Source: Fervidobacterium pennivorans
GTDB taxonomy: Bacteria; Thermotogota; Thermotogae; Thermotogales; Fervidobacteriaceae
DNA length: 64,000 nt
Direction: 5' to 3'
NCBI RefSeq assembly: GCF_001644665.1
Contig: NZ_CP011393.1
Location: 1,882,001-1,946,000 of the forward strand
Shown here: piece after piece, positions 1 through 7,437 of the stretch
Layout: every line of letters begins with the position of its first letter
Numbering within the stretch: position 1 is the first letter of the stretch
Made by a program: the position numbers and the translations under genes
Notes under the pieces: generated by a model
Told to the model about the DNA's origin: nothing
The model's input: the letters and a program-made list of their open reading frames with translations, nothing else
Database searches by the model: none

Positions 1-1067
1 TATATCTTCTCCACTTCACTTACATGAACAGTAACTGGTGTTTCTCTACCAAATATGGTAATATTAACCTTGAGTTCTTGTTTTTCTTCGTCAACCTCTT
101 TTACTACACCAACAAAACCTTCAAACGGACCTGTTATAATCTTTACAGAATCGCCAGGTTGTATTTCCAATTCTACCTTTGTAATCTGCGTTTTTGCTTC
201 GTGATGTATTTCCTCAAGACCTGCTAATCTCTTAATATAGTGCACTTCCTGTGGTTTCAACGGGAGCGGTCTTCCACCTGCTGAAACAAAACCCATTACA
301 AATGGAGTACTTCTAACAAATTCCCACGTATGGTCGTTCATTATCATCTCAACAAAAAGATACCCCGGATAGAGCTTTCTTTTCTTTGTCTTTTGGATGA
401 CTATCTCCTTTCTAGTTGGATACTCCACAATAGCAACTCTTCCACTGCTCTTTGCATATATTTTCCTACCCTCAGCTAACACTTGACCAGCCTTAACCAC
501 AACGCCCTTTTTACAAACACTCGGATTGAAAACATCAACATGAATTATATAAACATCTTCATCGCCAAGAATAGTCCTAACAACTACCTTTTTGACCTTT
601 TCATTTATAGCAACCTTACCATCTACGTCACAGATATATTCATCCGATGCTGCCAAAAACGTTCCCTGGAATACATTTGCACCCACCCGAAGTCCAGAGA
701 CAGGTTTGGCAGATTCCGGGATTACGTAAGTCTTTGAAAATTTCTTGTCTGTAGTTTCAATAACTATCCTTCTGGCGTTTGTAACGTCAACTATTGTTCC
801 ATCTCTCCTAACCTTAACAGCCGGTTCTTCAGCAATCAGGTCACCTTTTTCTACATCCATTCCGTTACTAACATGTAATTTAGCATCATGACTTACGATA
901 TGTCTTTCAAGAGACTTACTCGAAGTGTCTATAACGGTCTCTTCCAAAACAACAACATTAGGGATTATGTTTTCGTATCCCTGTGCTTTTATTTTTGCTT
1001 CCAGGTTCTCCTTAACCTTGTTTTCATACCCTGTGATGGTATGAATTATGTACCATTCTTTTTTCAT
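1..1067 (-). CDS. nusG: Transcription termination/antitermination factor NusG (C-terminal end cut by window)
   Basis: NusG binds RNA polymerase and modulates pausing, Rho termination and transcription-translation coupling. About 355 codons are visible, starting MKKEWYIIHTITGYENKVKE. The NGN domain is split: after roughly residue 45 there is an insertion of nearly 190 residues, then the NGN resumes at KKRKLYPGYLFVEM. A KOW domain follows (LEIQPGDSVKIITGPFEGF). The large insertion is the known hallmark of Thermotogales NusG, whose usual length is about 350, so only the last residue or two should be missing. Followed (upstream on the minus strand) by secE after 12 bp, the standard secE-nusG pair that normally precedes the ribosomal protein L11 operon. 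Confidence 0.96.
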   Translation of the reverse strand, partial: MKKEWYIIHTITGYENKVKENLEAKIKAQGYENIIPNVVVLEETVIDTSSKSLERHIVSHDAKLHVSNGMDVEKGDLIAEEPAVKVRRDGTIVDVTNARRIVIETTDKKFSKTYVIPESAKPVSGLRVGANVFQGTFLAASDEYICDVDGKVAINEKVKKVVVRTILGDEDVYIIHVDVFNPSVCKKGVVVKAGQVLAEGRKIYAKSSGRVAIVEYPTRKEIVIQKTKKRKLYPGYLFVEMIMNDHTWEFVRSTPFVMGFVSAGGRPLPLKPQEVHYIKRLAGLEEIHHEAKTQITKVELEIQPGDSVKIITGPFEGFVGVVKEVDEEKQELKVNITIFGRETPVTVHVSEVEKI

Positions 1068-1079
1068 TAGTTATTCACC

Positions 1080-1268
1080 TCAAAATTTCTTAAGCAGCAC
1101 GCCAAGTGTTCCAGAAAAGAACAAGTCGACTAAGAAAAGATAAATTGACGAGACTGCCAAAATAAACAAAACTACTCCTGTCGACACCAGGAGTTCTTCT
1201 CTGTTAGGCCACGTTGTCTTCTTCGCTTCTGCGATAACTTCTCTAAAGAACTTCTTCAGTTTTTCCAT
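1080..1268 (-). CDS. secE: Preprotein translocase subunit SecE
   Basis: Small 62-residue subunit that clamps SecY in the SecYEG protein-conducting channel of the inner membrane. The N-terminal amphipathic helix (KKFFREVIAEAKKTTWPNRE) with the conserved KKTTWP signature is followed by a single membrane segment at about residues 29-50. The length is normal for the short bacterial SecE. GGGGGAGATAACT precedes the ATG. It lies between tRNA-Trp and nusG, as in other Thermotogae. Confidence 0.95.
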   Translation of the reverse strand: MEKLKKFFREVIAEAKKTTWPNREELLVSTGVVLFILAVSSIYLFLVDLFFSGTLGVLLKKF

Positions 1269-1335
1269 AGTTATCTCCCCCGATAGCCTTTATATTTAGG
1301 TACGGTAGTGTTGTGTTTTATAATATTAGAAAATT

Positions 1336-1411
1336 TGGCAGGGGCGGCAGGACTTGAACCCGCAACACCCGATTTTGGAGACCGGTGCTCTGCCAGTTGA
1401 GCTACGCCCCT
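1336..1411 (-). tRNA. tRNA-Trp (CCA)
   Basis: A 76-nt cloverleaf on the minus strand with acceptor AGGGGCG paired to CGCCCCT, discriminator G and encoded CCA. The anticodon loop CTCCAAA gives anticodon CCA. It sits between rpmG and secE, so it is probably cut out of the same transcript. Confidence 0.95.
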
Positions 1412-1454
1412 GCGAAAATAGTCATATTAATAAATCCACCTTAAGTTTTAACTA

Positions 1455-1604
1455 TTAGACCTTCGTTTCGGTATGGAATGTGTGTTTGTTACATTTTGGA
1501 CAGTATTTTCTGAGTCTGAGTTTATCTTTCTTACTTTTTTCTTTTGTTGTGTAATAATTTCTTGTGCCACACTCTTCACACTTGAGTCCTATCTGAACTC
1601 TCAT
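1455..1604 (-). CDS. rpmG: 50S ribosomal protein L33
   Basis: Large-subunit ribosomal protein of 49 residues starting [20 protein letters not shown]. Two CxxC pairs (CEEC and CPKC) form the zinc ribbon of the zinc-binding type of L33. The open frame extends further upstream into tRNA sequence; I place the start at 1604 because AGGAGG lies 10 nt before that ATG and the protein then has normal family length. Co-transcribed with the flanking tRNAs, secE and nusG. Confidence 0.95.
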   Translation of the reverse strand: MRVQIGLKCEECGTRNYYTTKEKSKKDKLRLRKYCPKCNKHTFHTETKV

Positions 1605-1638
1605 CGTCGTCCAGCCTCCTATATTATAAAAAAATATC

Positions 1639-1725
1639 TGGTGGTGAGGGAAGGATTTGAACCTTCGAAGGCATTCTGCCAGCGGATTTACAGTCCGCCC
1701 CCTTTGGCCACTCGGGCACCTCACC
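1639..1725 (-). tRNA. tRNA-Tyr (GTA)
   Basis: An 87-nt class II tRNA with a long variable arm. Acceptor GGTGAGG pairs with CCTCACC, discriminator A, encoded CCA. The anticodon arm GCGGA-CTGTAAA-TCCGC gives GTA. Confidence 0.95.
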
Positions 1726-1739
1726 ACACATTCAGTGGC

Positions 1740-1816
1740 TGGAGCCAACGGAGGGACTTGAACCCTCAACCTGCTGATTACAAGTCAGCCGCTCTAGCCG
1801 GTTGAGCTACGTTGGC
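1740..1816 (-). tRNA. tRNA-Thr (TGT)
   Basis: A 77-nt tRNA, acceptor GCCAACG paired to CGTTGGC, discriminator T, encoded CCA. The anticodon loop CTTGTAA gives TGT. It is the first gene behind the promoter at 1834-1862. Confidence 0.95.
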
Positions 1817-1833
1817 TCGCTTATGCGTTAGTT

Positions 1834-1862
1834 ATTATACCTGAGGGGGGCAAATTTGTCAA
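1834..1862 (-). promoter_or_regulatory. Sigma-A type promoter for the tRNA-Thr/Tyr, rpmG, tRNA-Trp, secE, nusG unit
   Basis: On the minus strand, TTGACA (1862-1857), a 17-bp spacer and TATAAT (1839-1834): both hexamers match the consensus. The start site would fall just ahead of tRNA-Thr. Confidence 0.88.
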
Positions 1863-2036
1863 CGTTTCATCTGAGTTTAAGTATGTTACATTTTTTCAAA
1901 GACACTCATCAATTGCCAGTCAATATAATACCATAATCTCTCAGAATTTCAAGGGAGAATTTAGTATTTACACAGTTTAGAGTGTAAACTCAACAGTAGT
2001 GTGCCAATAAAAATCCGTGTCATAACGATAGAAGCA

Positions 2037-2372
2037 AAAAACATCACTCATTTACACCTATATCCCATAAGTTAACAGTATTGCTTAAGTTCCCTCTGAA
2101 CTTTGCCCAAGAATTTTCAGCTATTCCGAAATATTTCGTTTGAACGGCTTAAATCTTCCAATCTTCCCCACCAAAACATACGGTTCCATCCATACTCAAT
2201 GTTGGAGATGACCATATTTTACACCATATGTTAACACGCCACTTTTATGTTCCATTAGAATCAAGTGCATGATATAGCAATTATCAACACTAATAGTGCC
2301 AAAGTAGATAGTGCCATCTGAAGATATAGCCGGAGCCGAGTAAATGCTTTCACTCATGCCAGGCGCACAAAA
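2037..2372 (-). pseudogene. Remnant of a PQQ/BamB-like beta-propeller protein (C-terminal end)
   Basis: Three minus-strand frame fragments join into one propeller-like sequence: SESIYSAPAISSDGTIYFG, then after a frameshift ALDSNGT-stop-KWRVNIW, WSSPTLSMDGTVCFGGED, then a further stop and SWAKFRGNLSNTVN. The repeated blade pattern (SSP-x-x-S-x-DGT-x-x-FG) and the final SW-x-x-FRGN-x-x-NT tail are typical of PQQ-repeat proteins. At least one frameshift near 2263 and two stops break it. The N-terminal part is gone and the left-over end runs into the terminator of the OsmC gene. Positions 1863-2036 hold nothing I can assign. Confidence 0.72.
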
Positions 2373-2398
2373 AGAAAAGCCATCCCTCAAGGGATGGC
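2371..2398 (-). terminator. Intrinsic terminator of the OsmC gene
   Basis: Perfect stem GCCATCCC-TCAA-GGGATGGC at 2379-2398, followed on the minus strand by a T-rich run, 26 nt after the OsmC stop codon. Confidence 0.85.
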
Positions 2399-2423
2399 TC
2401 CAGACAAGAATTTTTGTTTAGCT

Positions 2424-2849
2424 TTACTCGTATATAATCTCCCAAGTGAATTCTGGCACTGCCTTTTTCAACATTGCCGAAACACCACAATATTTGTCTT
2501 GGGAAAGTGTGACTGCTTTTTCCACTTGTTCTCTTGGTGGTTCACCGTTAAATTTGAAATGGTATTTTAGATGAATTTTTGTGTAAACTTTTGGATGGTC
2601 TTGTGATTGCTCGTACTCTACCTCCATCCAAAAGCTTTCCATTTTGTCAATCACTTTCATTTTCCTTAGCAAAGACACAACATCCATACCCGTACATCCC
2701 ATGAGTGAATATAGCATTAACTCTTTAGGTCTTGGTCCTGCATCCCGACCACCAGCCGAGGGGTCTGAATCGATAACCAAATCATGACCAGACAATGTTT
2801 TGGAATAAAAAAGCATTCCAGAATAAAAATCCATACGTGCTGTTGCCAT
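2424..2849 (-). CDS. OsmC/Ohr-family protein
   Basis: 141-residue protein of the OsmC family, thiol-dependent peroxidases or related redox proteins. The family cysteine in the central helix ([16 protein letters not shown], about residue 52) and the second one near residue 121 ([14 protein letters not shown]) are both present, as is the LMGCTGMD pattern of the YhfA-like branch. The start follows GGAGGTTAGACT. It is the last gene of a leftward thiol-redox block and ends at its own terminator. The exact substrate is not readable; a role in detoxifying organic hydroperoxides is inferred from the family. Confidence 0.85.
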   Translation of the reverse strand: MATARMDFYSGMLFYSKTLSGHDLVIDSDPSAGGRDAGPRPKELMLYSLMGCTGMDVVSLLRKMKVIDKMESFWMEVEYEQSQDHPKVYTKIHLKYHFKFNGEPPREQVEKAVTLSQDKYCGVSAMLKKAVPEFTWEIIYE

Positions 2850-2873
2850 AGTCTAACCTCCTAACATAAGATT

Positions 2874-3521
2874 TTAAACCTTCATTTTTCCAAGCAATAT
2901 GAGAACCCCAAGGATTATCATAAACGCTCCACCGATATATTTGATCCACATCTCCCATTTCGGTTTTCCAAAACCAACCGTAAGAGCCTTTGAGAGCACA
3001 GCACCTATTGTTAGAAATGGTATGGAAATACCAAGAGAATAAATAAAAAGTAAGAAAATCCCTTTTGACACACTCTTTTGCGCAGCGATGAGTAATATGG
3101 AAGCAAGAACAGGGCTACTGCACGGAATCCATACAAATCCAATTGCACCACCAAGCACAAGTCCACCAACAAAACCCGCATTTCTGAACTTCCAAACGTT
3201 TGCACTCTTACCTCTGAAAAATTGGATTTCTAGCATGTATAATATTCCCAGAGTTATTATACCAATTCCAATAATCTTTTCCAAAATGTTACCGTATTTT
3301 GCCAAAAATGTGCCAAGGAGCGAGGAAAAACCTCCGAGCATGCTGAATATAACAGAGAAGCCTATGAAAAACCCAATAAGTCTTTGAAATCTCTTTTCCC
3401 CGCCAAGGACTATCCCTATGAATCCCGGAATAAGAGGCAAGACACAAGGACTAAAGAATGAAAGCAAACCATGAACAAGAGCAACCCAAATACTGACATC
3501 AGTTTGACTAAGTGAGACCAT
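2874..3521 (-). CDS. ccdA: CcdA/DsbD-type transmembrane thiol electron carrier
   Basis: Polytopic membrane protein of about 215 residues that moves reducing equivalents from cytosolic thioredoxin to thiols outside the membrane. The first helix ends in FFSPCVLPLIPGF and the fourth region has FVWIPCSSPVLASIL, the paired Pro-Cys motifs whose cysteines form the redox switch. Six membrane segments are apparent. I start at ATG 3521 behind GGTGAG; an in-frame GTG three codons earlier is possible. It lies directly downstream of the secreted thioredoxin-like gene, its probable partner. Confidence 0.9.
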   Translation of the reverse strand: MVSLSQTDVSIWVALVHGLLSFFSPCVLPLIPGFIGIVLGGEKRFQRLIGFFIGFSVIFSMLGGFSSLLGTFLAKYGNILEKIIGIGIITLGILYMLEIQFFRGKSANVWKFRNAGFVGGLVLGGAIGFVWIPCSSPVLASILLIAAQKSVSKGIFLLFIYSLGISIPFLTIGAVLSKALTVGFGKPKWEMWIKYIGGAFMIILGVLILLGKMKV

Positions 3522-3544
3522 ATCTCTCACCAGCTTTCAAAAAA

Positions 3545-4243
3545 CTACCGATTTTCAACGAGCAAAACCCTTACTACGCCCGTTTCTTTCAGCTTGTTGG
3601 CAATTTCGACGCTTGTTGTTACGTAAACCGTATTTATGTCAACATTACTTGGGATACTATCAACTCGCTTGGCGTTCTTATCGTAATTCAAAACGAACTG
3701 CGCATCATTTTGCTTAATTTTTACAATCGTTGGTCTCCCTTTGTAGTCGTCTTTCTTTTTAGAATACGCTTCGAAACTTTCTTTGTAATTTTCTTCAACA
3801 ACCTTTACTATAAACCTTAATGCTTTGAGGAAATTCTCCGCTGGCATATAACCAGGTACTTGTGTTATTTGAGTTTTGTCTTTAAGAAACACAAAAGTTG
3901 GTGTACCTCGAACACCAAAGGCTCCAAAAAGTTCGTTGTTAGTGTAGGTTTTACCTAAGAACGAGGTTTTATCGTTTCCGGGTTCTATTCTGACAAATAT
4001 ATAGTTACCCCTTAGAAAATCCTGGACTTGTTTGTTTGTAAGTACCTCTTTGTCAAAAAGCCTACAGTAATAACAAGATTCAGATGTAAAGGCTATCAAA
4101 ACCATTTTTCCCTCAATATTCGCTACTTTGTGTGCAGTACCAAGGTCTCTAAATTCAAACTCGTAGGCATACGTTGTAACAGCAGAGATTGAAAGAGTAA
4201 AAAATGCAACCAATACTAGAAATCTTCTAAGACGGTTAAGCAT
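3545..4243 (-). CDS. Secreted thioredoxin-like protein with CYYC active site
   Basis: Thioredoxin-fold protein with an N-terminal signal sequence (RRFLVLVAFFTLSISAVTTYA), so it should work outside the cytoplasmic membrane. The active site is ESCYYCRLF, and the cis-proline is in RGTPTFVFL, both expected for a working SoxW/thioredoxin_2-type fold. About 60 residues follow the fold; this C-terminal extension has no motif I recognise. Start at ATG 4243 is preferred over the GTG at 4252 because the GGGAAG ribosome site is too close to the latter. It sits just before ccdA, which would keep its CxxC reduced. Confidence 0.85.
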   Translation of the reverse strand: MLNRLRRFLVLVAFFTLSISAVTTYAYEFEFRDLGTAHKVANIEGKMVLIAFTSESCYYCRLFDKEVLTNKQVQDFLRGNYIFVRIEPGNDKTSFLGKTYTNNELFGAFGVRGTPTFVFLKDKTQITQVPGYMPAENFLKALRFIVKVVEENYKESFEAYSKKKDDYKGRPTIVKIKQNDAQFVLNYDKNAKRVDSIPSNVDINTVYVTTSVEIANKLKETGVVRVLLVENR

Positions 4244-4248
4244 ACATA

Positions 4249-4338
4249 TCACTTCCCTTTAACTACTGTGGGTTTGACTTTGAATCTCTTCATGAAAAAT
4301 TTTGACAAAAAACGCAGTAACGGACAACTGAACTTCAT
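4249..4338 (-). CDS. Small basic ORF, 29 residues, unknown
   Basis: Short frame with an excellent ribosome site, GGGGAGGTTGATTG directly before ATG 4338. The predicted peptide begins MKFSCPLLRFLSKFFMKRFK and ends KPTVVKGK; it is strongly basic, with one cysteine and an amphipathic-looking first half. Its stop lies 5 nt before the start of the secreted thioredoxin-like gene, an arrangement that suggests translational coupling or a leader peptide. No relative is recognised. Confidence in translation is moderate because so short a frame can arise by chance, but the ribosome site is among the best in the region. Confidence 0.5.
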   Translation of the reverse strand: MKFSCPLLRFLSKFFMKRFKVKPTVVKGK

Positions 4339-4373
4339 TCAATCAACCTCCCCTTTATAAAGAAACACTGCTT

Positions 4374-4415
4374 GAAGAAAAAAAGTATAGGGAAGGCTAT
4401 TGATAACCTTCCCTA
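4374..4415 (-). terminator. Intrinsic terminator after the trxB-glutaredoxin genes
   Basis: TAGGGAAGG paired with CCTTCCCTA (4388-4415) followed on the minus strand by TACTTTTTTTC. It separates the glutaredoxin gene from the small ORF and thioredoxin-like/ccdA genes. Confidence 0.85.
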
Positions 4416-4427
4416 CATTCTTCGCTC

Positions 4428-4670
4428 TTAGCTTATTCCAAGTATTCTATCGATTCTTGCTTTGTCAAAACCGACAATTATCTGGTTTCCTATTTCTATA
4501 ACTGGAACCCCCATCTGCCCAGATTTTCTTATCATTTCTTCTGCACCTTTTCTATCTCTGGAAACATCGACTTCAGTGAAAGGAATCCCAAGTTGCTTAA
4601 AGTATTCTTTCGCTCTCCTGCACCATGGACAAGTTGGTGTTGTATAAATCTTTACTTTGACATGTGCCAT
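4428..4670 (-). CDS. Glutaredoxin-like protein (NrdH/Grx type)
   Basis: 80-residue glutaredoxin fold with active site TPTCPWCRRAKEYF near the N-terminus and the GVPVIEIGNQIIVGFD segment holding the cis-proline and the following glycine loop. It should reduce disulfides using thioredoxin reductase or glutathione-like thiols in the cytosol. Start at 4670 is set by GGGAGGTGAG 6 nt upstream; a longer in-frame start would place the ribosome site inside the gene. It lies 31 bp downstream of trxB, so TrxB is the likely electron donor. Confidence 0.9.
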   Translation of the reverse strand: MAHVKVKIYTTPTCPWCRRAKEYFKQLGIPFTEVDVSRDRKGAEEMIRKSGQMGVPVIEIGNQIIVGFDKARIDRILGIS

Positions 4671-4701
4671 AGTCTCACCTCCCAAGATTTATTTTTTTAA
4701 A

Positions 4702-5658
4702 TTAGAAGTATTTCTTGGCAGCATGTTCGACAGCTATTGCACCGTCTGCTGCTGCAGTAACTATCTGCCTTAGGTTTTTGACCCTGATATCGCCAACCGC
4801 GTAGATACCCGGAACGTTTGTTTCCATGTTCTCATCAGTAATTATGTAACCATAGTCATTCATATCAACAAGACCTTTAAATATTTGGGTTTGTGGAACA
4901 AGTCCAACGTAGATAAATACTCCGTCAGCTTTTATAACCTGTTCCTCTTTTGTTTCGTTATTCACAATAACAACTTCTTCGACTTTGTTTGACCCTCTAA
5001 TTTCTTTCACAACGTGATTTGTTATTACCTTAATCTTTGGGTTGTTCAGAACCCTGTCCTGCAATACCTTTGCCGCTGTCAGGTATGGTAAGTTCTGAAC
5101 CATCGTAATGCTCTTTACTATTTTCGATAAGAAGTGCGACTCATCACATGCACTGTCCCCACCGCCAACTACAACAACATCCTTATCTTTGAACAAATAT
5201 CCATCACAAGCGGCACAATAAGTAACACCTCTACCTCTAAATTCTGCTTCACCAGGAACTCCGAGTTTCCTTGGTTCCGTTCCTGTTGCCAAAATAACAA
5301 CTCGTCCTTTGACTTTGTTACCATCGTCGAGTTCTACAACTTTGTAATCTCCATCCACGTAAACTTTCTGCGCGAATGCGTAATGGAACTCCGCTCCAAA
5401 ATGCTTTGCATGCTCTGCAAATTTTTGACCTAACGCTTGACCTTCGATGCTTATTTCACCGGGCCAGTTTTCTACAACATGCGTTTGTGTTACTGCTCCA
5501 CCTTCAAGTGCTTTTTCTATGACAAGTGCAGTTAAACCTGCTCTCCTAGCATATATAGCAGCCGTAAGACCTGCAGGTCCTCCACCTATTATTACAACAT
5601 CGTAGTAATCTTTTAAATTCGAGCCAAAACTACCAACTTCAAACTCAAATCCAGTCAT
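4702..5658 (-). CDS. trxB: Thioredoxin reductase
   Basis: 318-residue flavoprotein that passes electrons from NAD(P)H to thioredoxin-like proteins. The FAD site is VVIIGGGPAGLTAAIYARRAGL, the redox centre is CAACDG, the pyridine nucleotide site is VVVGGGDSACDE and the C-terminal FAD motif is GIYAVGDIR. The HRRxxxR stretch that binds the NADPH phosphate in classical enzymes is replaced by MVQNLPYLTAAK, so NADH use is plausible. GGAGGGATTAGG precedes the ATG. Downstream is the glutaredoxin gene; upstream, after a terminator, is the disulfide oxidoreductase, another probable substrate. Confidence 0.95.
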   Translation of the reverse strand: MTGFEFEVGSFGSNLKDYYDVVIIGGGPAGLTAAIYARRAGLTALVIEKALEGGAVTQTHVVENWPGEISIEGQALGQKFAEHAKHFGAEFHYAFAQKVYVDGDYKVVELDDGNKVKGRVVILATGTEPRKLGVPGEAEFRGRGVTYCAACDGYLFKDKDVVVVGGGDSACDESHFLSKIVKSITMVQNLPYLTAAKVLQDRVLNNPKIKVITNHVVKEIRGSNKVEEVVIVNNETKEEQVIKADGVFIYVGLVPQTQIFKGLVDMNDYGYIITDENMETNVPGIYAVGDIRVKNLRQIVTAAADGAIAVEHAAKKYF

Positions 5659-5704
5659 CCTAATCCCTCCTCTTAAATACTCTTTGCTGTAGCATCGCTT
5701 TCTA

Positions 5705-5736
5705 AAAATTCAGGGCACAAGTGCTTGTGCCCTGAA
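5705..5736 (-). terminator. Intrinsic terminator of the disulfide oxidoreductase gene
   Basis: Stem CAGGGCACAA/TTGTGCCCTG (5711-5734) with a T-run on the minus-strand side, 45 nt after the stop of the upstream gene. Confidence 0.8.
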
Positions 5737-5778
5737 AGTTTTAACTACTGTAAAACCGTATCTTTTTCCTAATCTTGG

Positions 5779-6429
5779 TTAGTCTGCCAAATCGAGAACT
5801 TGCTGCAAGAACTGTGGTTCTGGATAAGCACCTATAAAGAACCTGTCTGGATTTCTGTTGATTGCTATGTGAGGAACCGAAGAAACACCAAACTGTTCGC
5901 TTAAATCAAAGAATTCATTTGCTTCAATAACTTCAGCTGTTACCATATCGCTCGCAAGAGCCATGTTGTGTGCTGTAAGTGCTGCCCTTGGACAGTACGG
6001 ACATGTTGGTGTAACAAATACGCTTATTTTCACAGGTTTGTCAAGTGATTGAAGTTTTGCAATAGTTTCCGGTGAAAGCTGTGGTTTCGCACCATTCCCA
6101 AATGTGATTATGTCTTGAATAAGCGTTCCAAACTCGTGCCCCGATGGAATCCCGTAGAATCTGACACCTCTATCTTTTCCATCTTCGAGCGTGAGAATCA
6201 ATGCAGGTGCAAATTCAACGTTGTATTCCTTACCTTTGTCACTGTCTTTGTGATACTTTTCGACAACGATTTTATCGGAAAGTTCCTGCACCTCGTCGAG
6301 CAATTGGCTCTCTAAATCACAGTATTCACAGTCTTCTCCATGAAAGAAAATCAACTTCACGTTGTTTTTAAGTTCTTTCGCGAACAAGTCCTTTAAATAC
6401 TTCCTATCCTTTTCCTGTAATAATGCCAT
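5779..6429 (-). CDS. Protein disulfide oxidoreductase, two glutaredoxin-like folds
   Basis: Cytosolic 216-residue protein made of two thioredoxin folds, each with a CxxC: CEYC at residues 34-37 and CPYC at about 145-148. This is the PDO family, typical of thermophiles, which makes and shuffles intracellular disulfides and is reduced by thioredoxin reductase; trxB is the next gene downstream. The second fold keeps its cis-proline (SVPHIAINR). Start at 6429 rather than the in-frame ATG 15 nt upstream because GGAGGTGTTTTAT precedes it and the longer form would begin inside the ribosome site. Confidence 0.93.
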   Translation of the reverse strand: MALLQEKDRKYLKDLFAKELKNNVKLIFFHGEDCEYCDLESQLLDEVQELSDKIVVEKYHKDSDKGKEYNVEFAPALILTLEDGKDRGVRFYGIPSGHEFGTLIQDIITFGNGAKPQLSPETIAKLQSLDKPVKISVFVTPTCPYCPRAALTAHNMALASDMVTAEVIEANEFFDLSEQFGVSSVPHIAINRNPDRFFIGAYPEPQFLQQVLDLAD

Positions 6430-6559
6430 ATAAAACACCTCCAAGTTCGATTTGCAATATTATTATAGCCCATAACCTCTGAATTAGGGTTAACTAAGTG
6501 TTAAAATTAGACAAATTTTGTCTATTTTTATTTGACCACACACAATACTCAAAAAAACG

Positions 6560-7318
6560 TTAGCTCTTAAGCCACTCAATAACAGCTTTTGTAACTTCCT
6601 CTTTCTCAACATCATTGCTAAGCACATGCCCTGATTTTTCAAACACAAGCAATTTACGTTTTTCTGAGCTTATATTCTTATATATAAATTCAGCAGCAGA
6701 TAGTGGAACTGTATTATCGTTCTTTGCTGCAACAACAAGAGTATCGCTAACTATTCTATGTACACTTTTTCTTGCCATCTTCATTAGTTTATAAAGTTCT
6801 GCTGCCTGCTTAGGCCAATTAAATGACCAGTACTGATCCTTTAAATACTCCAAATCTGGGTCGTCATATTTTTCATCATTTTCCCGTGTCATTTTCTCGG
6901 TGAAAAGAGAAATCAGTGATGCAAATTTTATCCTCTTATCGAATGTATGAGTTGCAGCTGCAAGGGTGACGAGTTTTTTGGGCTTTAAGTGAGCAGCTAA
7001 GATAAGTGCTATTACACCGCCCATTGAAAGTCCTACAATGTAAATCTCTTTACATATGGCACTCAAGTCGTAATAGGCATCGTAGACTCTCCTTAGCCAG
7101 TCATGATGAGTTGTTGTTAGAAAATCTTTGCCACATGTGCCATGTCCGGGAAGTCTTGGAACAGAAACCGTAAACCCGGCTTTGTGAAGTTCATGAGCCA
7201 TATATTCAAAATCATGTGGTGAACCTGTAAAACCGTGAATTAACAATACCCCTTCTTCGCCACCTTGCAAAAATATAGGCAAAGACTTCTTAACTGTTTT
7301 ACAGTTGACAAACTCCAT
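6560..7318 (-). CDS. Alpha/beta hydrolase, carboxylesterase/monoacylglycerol lipase type
   Basis: 252-residue cytosolic esterase. HGFTGSPHD supplies the oxyanion loop, GLSMGG the nucleophilic serine elbow, AAKNDNTVP the acid residue and KSGHVLSND the histidine. The layout matches short-chain carboxylesterases such as Est30 and monoacylglycerol lipases. GGGGGATTCAGT precedes the ATG. It is the last gene of the leftward run behind the metal transporter but has its own likely promoter region at 7344-7372, so joint regulation is uncertain. Confidence 0.88.
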   Translation of the reverse strand: MEFVNCKTVKKSLPIFLQGGEEGVLLIHGFTGSPHDFEYMAHELHKAGFTVSVPRLPGHGTCGKDFLTTTHHDWLRRVYDAYYDLSAICKEIYIVGLSMGGVIALILAAHLKPKKLVTLAAATHTFDKRIKFASLISLFTEKMTRENDEKYDDPDLEYLKDQYWSFNWPKQAAELYKLMKMARKSVHRIVSDTLVVAAKNDNTVPLSAAEFIYKNISSEKRKLLVFEKSGHVLSNDVEKEEVTKAVIEWLKS

Positions 7319-7343
7319 ACTGAATCCCCCTATTCTTTATGAG

Positions 7344-7437
7344 TTCGATATAAATAATTATATCATACAAACTTATAGCGTTTGCATGTTCCTTGTCTTC
7401 GAATATTTTTCAATATAGATAATCATATCATACAAAC
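7344..7437. repeat. Imperfect 29-bp direct repeat flanking the metal permease end and the esterase promoter
   Basis: 7344-7372 and 7409-7437 match at 26 of 29 positions; shared core ATCATACAAAC. The second unit overlaps the stop codon of the permease gene; the first holds a TATAAT on the minus strand in the esterase leader. Confidence 0.75.

Noticed and set aside
1473-1805. Open frame of 110 codons on the plus strand.
   Set aside because: It runs antisense through rpmG, tRNA-Tyr and tRNA-Thr; no ribosome site.
2076-2090. AAGTTAACAGTAT near 2079, identical over 13 nt to one end of the small mobile element.
   Set aside because: It lies inside the readable NLSNTVNL tail of the propeller pseudogene, has no flanking duplication and no partner end; chance or a target-like site.
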